From: Melanocharis versteri
Taxonomy: Eukaryota; Chordata; Aves; Passeriformes; Melanocharitidae
Direction: 5' to 3'
Assembly: GCA_013397845.1 (NCBI GenBank)
Contig: VZTG01001074.1
Span: forward strand, 62,001 to 126,000
Length of the DNA: 64,000 nt
The notes under the pieces were generated by a model. That model searched no databases. It was not told where the DNA came from and saw nothing but the letters and a program-made list of their open reading frames with translations. Each line of letters begins with the position of its first letter. Positions within the stretch are counted from its first letter, which is position 1. Below are positions 58,717 through 64,000 of this stretch, piece by piece. The position numbers were made by a program, and so were the translations under genes.

Positions 58717-60702
58717 AAATAGTCAATGGATGCCAGATTGGGGTTATGGACTTAATTAATTTTATGTCTGTGACATGCTCACTGTATAATTATACCAAGC
58801 TGCGCACTATTAGATAATTATTTTTGGTCCTCAAAAGAGGAATTCAATTTGTTTAAAATTATTTCAGCTCCTTCAGAAAGAAAGATATTATTTCCCTTCA
58901 AAAAAGCCATCAAACTAAGTGATAAAGCAACCCCATTCTGGTAATAAAAGACTATGGCACTGAAGTGGTTACAAACCATTTTGTTCAACCAGACTATTTA
59001 CAAGTAGCAACAGGGTATCTGTTTCCTGTCATCTCCATCATATATCTTGAGGCAGAGAGATTGGAGCCCAATTACAGCCTGATATCTAATCAATACACAC
59101 CTTATTCCTAGAGCAGGAAGTAAAGGAGGAGGCCCCTGGGAGCCAGAGTTCAAATTACTCCACTGTCGATTCCAGATAGCAGCTAATGATAGGATATATT
59201 TCTGGAGAGGGGGGTGGGTGGGAAGGGCAGCACGGTTTAATGGGATTGTTAATACAAGGAACACATACGTATTTTAATTTGGACATCTGCTGCTGAATTC
59301 CAAAAACCCTACGCGAATCAGAGAAAAAATGACCCAATTTTCTATTCCCTCCGATAGCTTTGGGGACTTAACTTTGCTAAAATAAAGCATGCAAGTGATA
59401 AGCTCAGTCCAAAAACCCTTAAATGAGATTCGTAAGCTACATTTGGTCAGATTCCCGCCCGTGTCCCCCTTTTTAGTTGCTTTTTCATGGAGGAGGACTT
59501 ACTTTCATATGATACAGACTTTATGGAGCTCCAGAGATTTTCAAGCAAGCCAGTGAGCATTTCCCTCTCCCAGCTGACCAGTTAAACTCACTCAGTTGTG
59601 TGCATGGACCCACCAAGCCAAGTCTTGCACTTAACTGAAGGCAGCTGTCTCTTGACTCTGGGTCAGTTACTCACTCTTTGGGAACATCTTAAAAAGATGC
59701 ATCTTGGGACTATCTGTCCCTGACTGTCTACTTCTAATTTTGTTAATCAGCCAAAAAATAAACTCCCCTAGTTACCTATTGCTTTGAATTCCTACCAGTC
59801 GTTCAAAAAACTGACTTATGCATAGCAGCCCTTATGAAAATGGTGGGGGTTTCCAAGAATTACCCTAACTCAGAAATGTAAAATATGAAGAGCAAATAGC
59901 CTGAATAATCAAACAAAGTCACATGCTACACTCCAAGAAAGAGAATGAAGCACTGGGGCATAATAAATCTTGTTAGTATTTAGCTTTCAAAACTGTCTGG
60001 ATGGCTGCCTGGTGACATGGATTCCTTCTCGGTTTAATGCAGGTTGGATTAGCCAGGAATTCATTGTCTTTTTCTAGAGAGCCAGACTGCAGACCTACAA
60101 AATTCACAGTAAACAAAAGCAGGCAACAAAACCCACATCCATGGGCTTCTGGTTGGAAGCACAGCTGTAGGCTCCAAGGCACCCAGCTCAGCACCCTGAG
60201 CAAGGAGGGTAAATCCTCACAAGAACCAGCTCGACAAAGACCTTCAGCTTTCTCACTTGACCTTCTACATCCCTAAATCTGGTCTTGGATTGTGATATGC
60301 TTCAGTTCCTCCTCTGACACACTCGGGTGAGTAATCCTTCCTCTCTCCTGTCTTAACTATTTGTCCATCTTAACTACTTAGAATACAAATTCTTCCACCC
60401 TGTGACCACTGCAATGTATTTGTACAATACTTAGCACATTTTCAGCTTGGGATTTCTTAGTCTGACTCAATAGTGCTATTGCTAGTACAGAGTTTCTCAT
60501 AAATGGGGCCCCAAGATTGAATGATACCTCTAAGTGCTGCTGTTCTACAAATAAATAATTATATAATATATATAAATCTTGCATTTTTAATGTTGAAGTC
60601 CCATGAGACAGAAAAAAAGATTTTAAACGAGACAAGAACTTTCTAATTATACTGCATGTTGATGATCTTGGAATAGGTACAAAAACCATTAAAGACTTTT
60701 AC
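58717..60702. other. AT-rich non-coding stretch
   Basis: No gene recognised. The part 58731-58870 is dense in TAATTA/ATAATTA-type motifs (see findings). A (TA)-rich spot lies at 60555-60573. Confidence 0.55.
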
Positions 60703-60719
60703 TTTTTTTTTTTTTTTTT
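60703..60719. repeat. Poly-T tract (17 T)
   Basis: An uninterrupted 17-base T run. No associated element is visible. Confidence 0.9.
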
Positions 60720-63700
60720 GCCTCTTAAATAGGAAAAATCTTTTCATCAAACATAGATTGAAGCCAGTGATAATGTAACTCTGGCTTACTAAATAATAAC
60801 AGTGCAGGGCTTTCTAAATAGCCTACTTCAAATAATGACTTATATTATCCTAAATTCAAAAGCAAACAACTGAGGAGAAGGAAATCGCTAAACGAAGAGC
60901 AACATTAAATTCCAGAGGGTGGATGTGTGCCGCTAAAGGTGTGGTCTTCATGGAATTTGACCTATATCCATAATTTTGCTGTCACTCAGTGCCAAGTCTC
61001 ACAGCACAAAGACCGCAGAGGAGCAGGGCGTGAACAAAGCAGGGAGCTGCCCGGAGCAGAGGCTCCTGCAGGGAGCACAGGGGTGACCCTGCTGCCACGA
61101 GCCTGGACACCTGGAATGGCTGCTGGGACTGCCCCGTGGCACGAGGTGAAGGTGCTGGATGGTGGCTCCATCGCCCAGTGTGGCTTGGCCTCCCCGAGCT
61201 GGGGCAATCAGATCCTCCAGCATCCTCGCAGCAGCAGCCCTGCAGGCTCAGTCACTCGTCCCAAGCCTCTTCGTGTCTCTAGGAGTTCAGGGCATGGAAA
61301 CAAAGAGGTGGTGGCTACCTACACTAGATCCAGAGCCCTTGGGGAAGAAAGCAAGATTATGCTAGTGAGCTGCTTTTATCCCAGCTGAACTGTTGGATGA
61401 ACTTCCAAAAATATCCTTGAATTGGCATTCTGCGTACAGCTGTGTTTATGAAAGGCAATATCATGTATGTAAATAAATTCAGATGCTGCTGGAGTTATTT
61501 TAAAACAATCACTAGAACACTAATCATTTTATAGGCACAATCTTATCCCAAGAAAGTGACAACTTGGTGTACATACATGTACTAGAAGTTAAAGTTCCTG
61601 CTACACCTCCACACAGACATTAAACAAGATGTAGATTTGTCTTACAGCCACATGAAAATCTACTTCTGTTTTCTGTGCATTTTGCTTGCTGATATAAGCT
61701 TCAAATACAGGAACCTAAAAATCCCTTAGCCAGAGCTCATTATGGGCAGCATTAGATGTACCTTGGCAGATGTGGAGTCCTTTGTGTGAGGACAGAAGAC
61801 TCCTCACACACCATTAGCTGAGGGGCAAGAAGATGAGCACCAGCAGTAGCCCAGTCCCCAGCAGCACCCCGGGGAGCCCAGGGCATGCCCACAGGGTGCC
61901 CGAGCCCTGCTCTGCTGGGCAGGGTGGGTACGTGGGACCCAGACAAGAACCAGCCCTGCTGCTGGGCCCTGGCCAGCAGGCACGTGTATCACAGAGCTCC
62001 CTGTGTTTAAATCCATTAATTATCTCCCAGTGTAAACAGTGGGAGAGCACTGCGGTTGCCTGCTCACGGGGAGATAATGCAGTTTAACCACTGTCTGCTC
62101 CAACTCCATCACTGAGCAGGCACAAGGAAGTTTGCAGAAATACCTGAGTGAGACGGGGAGACAACAAACACATTTCCCAGATTTGGCTCCTATCGGCCCA
62201 GAGCAGCTGGAGATGATCCTTCACCTCTGCTGGACTGAGCTAAACCATGGATATCCCCTGGGCTGAGTCAATGGTGATGCTCCCTCTGCCTTCAGGGGAG
62301 CAAGGACATCACCTTAAGAGAGCCTGACCTTTGCACTTGTTTTCCTAACATAGGCCACAAAACCAAAACCGTTATCTTGTTCCTAGCAGCCCCACAGTAA
62401 TCCCATGGCATCCTCTGCTTAACAGTTGAGAAAGCAAAAGCCCTGAACAAACAGCATATCTGGGTAGTCAAAATATATAAAAGAATACCCAGCTACTTCT
62501 TTATGACACAATATACAACACCAGAGTTCTGTAATTTAGGTGGCTGCTTTATCTAAACATTGTATACTATTCCCATTTATTCCTTTATGATTGGAGAACA
62601 ATCCAGGACTGAGAGGGCACAATCTGCCATAGTTTGTTATGTACTATGATACCATCTTTTTGCCAGTGTTAGCCCCCAGAGACCACATGTCCAGAAATAT
62701 GAATGCTGCCATAAATGTTGGCTCTGCACTCATTTAGGTTTTTCTTTTTGAGTCTGCACTGCAAGGTACACTGGTTGCTCCATGAGGCCCATGTAACAAG
62801 AGTACATCAATGGCAGATGGAAAAAGAGCTGAAACTTGCATGGTGAAAAAACTCAAGTCTATCATGAATTTCATGTGTCAGCAGCGCAGCATCTCTTCAG
62901 ACACAAAACAAAAGCTGGTGGCTAACCAGTGTCACTACCATTAACCTCATCCTCATCTCCAGGGTCCAAAGTAAGAACTTAAAATAAGGCTCTTTATAGC
63001 ACAAAGTTCCCCTGTAGAAGACGACAAAACCGCAGGATTACAAAACGTCGATGGTTATTGCAAACTTCCCTCACAAATGCTAATGAATTGTTTTCTTTTT
63101 TCACTCCAATCCTGTTGTTTCAAATGAAAACACATCACTGCTTTGTTGCTGAGCACTTTCTCCCACAGTGCCCTGCATAAAGACTTGCTTGTGCACACTC
63201 TGGAATGTGCTTATTCCAAGATGTTTAATTGTCATTTCTTCCACCTTACATCAGAAGCCTGTCACACGCATTAATTAGGTCCATAAAAATATGCTTGAAA
63301 ACCCTACCATTTAAATATGAAAGAGAGAGAGAGAAATGAGCACTGCAATTTCCAAGAATGACTAATGTCTTGCTGGAGTTAATTCTCTGGATTGATGGCC
63401 TGATTGCCAGCGTGGCCAAGGTAAGGCACCCAGTGAGATCTCTGGCTGCTCACCAGCCAGCACCACCTCACTAATGCTGAAATGACAACTTCTAATTGAT
63501 ATTTCCAAATATGAGCTTGATTTAAATGCAAAGTTTACTTGAGGAACAAACAACAAGCTGGCATTTATTGAATACACACACACAGAGGAAGGGGAAACCG
63601 GGTCCAGCCAGGGCATCAGAGACCAAGAGCCATTCTGTGAGATTGCAGGGGCACGACAACCACTGACAGATCAGCAGCTCAGGTGCTGAAGCCTCCTGTC

Positions 63701-64000
63701 TCCAGCAGCATCAGCTCCAGATGACTCAGACTAACACGTAAGCAACCTGTACAGTGGATTAATTTTAACTCCTAAAGCAGCCATAAATTTAAATAAGACC
63801 CTTTCCTAGCCAGAAACCACAGGCTGGGTTGCCCTTTCACAATAATATAAATGAGGAGTAAGTTCATTTATAGCAGTGGCATTGCAGCAAGGATTTATTC
63901 TCTGAGTGGGGAGGCACAGCAGGGAAGATGCACTGGGCTTAGAACAGTCCAACTCAGGAAACAAATGTTTAAAAACAGCTTTGCTCCTGCAGTAGCACTG
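60720..64000. other. Non-coding stretch with two GC-rich islets
   Basis: No gene recognised. GC-rich islets at about 60990-61260 and 61830-61990 contain many CAG/CTG and CCCAG motifs and a modest number of CpGs. Overlapping open frames run on both strands (60927-61388 plus, 153 codons; 60986-61223 minus), which argues against coding. A 10-bp inverted repeat (62019-62028 with 62069-62078) and a short (GA)n run at 63322-63334 are also present. The sequence continues without a recognisable feature to the window end. Confidence 0.55.

Noticed and set aside
62019..62078. 10-bp inverted repeat attatctccc / gggagataat with GATA cores
   Set aside because: Several 10-bp pairs at this spacing are expected by chance in a window this size.
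1..64000. tRNA, rRNA, CRISPR arrays, bacterial operons or viral gag/pol-type frames
   Set aside because: No tRNA-like A/B box pair outside the MIR remnants, no rRNA-like sequence, no regularly spaced repeat-spacer array, and no reverse transcriptase, capsid or envelope motif in any open frame.

Overview
The window looks like non-coding vertebrate DNA from a bird or close sauropsid relative. The main evidence is three 5'-truncated CR1 LINE 3' ends (25416-25573, 27941-28065, 35279-35402). Each carries the typical ATTCTATG-type tail and the 'GGTTGGAAGGGACC' 3'-UTR block, all read on the minus strand. There are also a few very old MIR-type SINE remnants. The base composition is mostly AT-rich with scattered small GC-rich islets. 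There are no operons, no bacterial-type gene packing and no ribosome-binding-site logic.

I found no protein-coding gene, exon, tRNA, rRNA, CRISPR array or intact mobile element that I can support. The longest open frames (187, 183, 172 and 165 codons) are scattered over both strands and resemble no protein family I know. They are about as long as chance predicts for 64 kb of six-frame sequence, and several run through repeats. The window is best described as a gene-poor intergenic stretch or the inside of a very large intron; sequence alone cannot decide between the two.

Layout: 1-3.5 kb holds three probable MIR remnants. 3.5-14.9 kb is featureless AT-rich DNA with one (ATAA)8 microsatellite at 8061. 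A 14-base assembly gap lies at 14916. 15-23.8 kb is unremarkable, and the best MIR remnant is at about 23.8 kb. 25-28.8 kb is GC-richer and carries two CR1 fragments. 28-35 kb is mixed, with a 12-bp inverted repeat at 33447-33540 and a third CR1 at 35.3 kb. 39-46 kb is the most structured part: an (ATC)14 tract, a 20-bp-period minisatellite, and three compact CpG clusters at 39.3, 42.3 and 45.8 kb. A 137-base gap flanked by a duplicated 50-bp sequence is at 51.2 kb. The remainder (51.4-64 kb) is AT-rich with poly-T tracts and two small GC-rich islets near 61 and 62 kb.

I did not find a new biological system. The points most worth checking are the two gaps whose flanks duplicate each other (probably assembly artefacts), the isolated CpG clusters with nearby homeodomain-like motifs (possible enhancers), and the MIR remnants, whose survival in a bird-like genome could reflect constraint.
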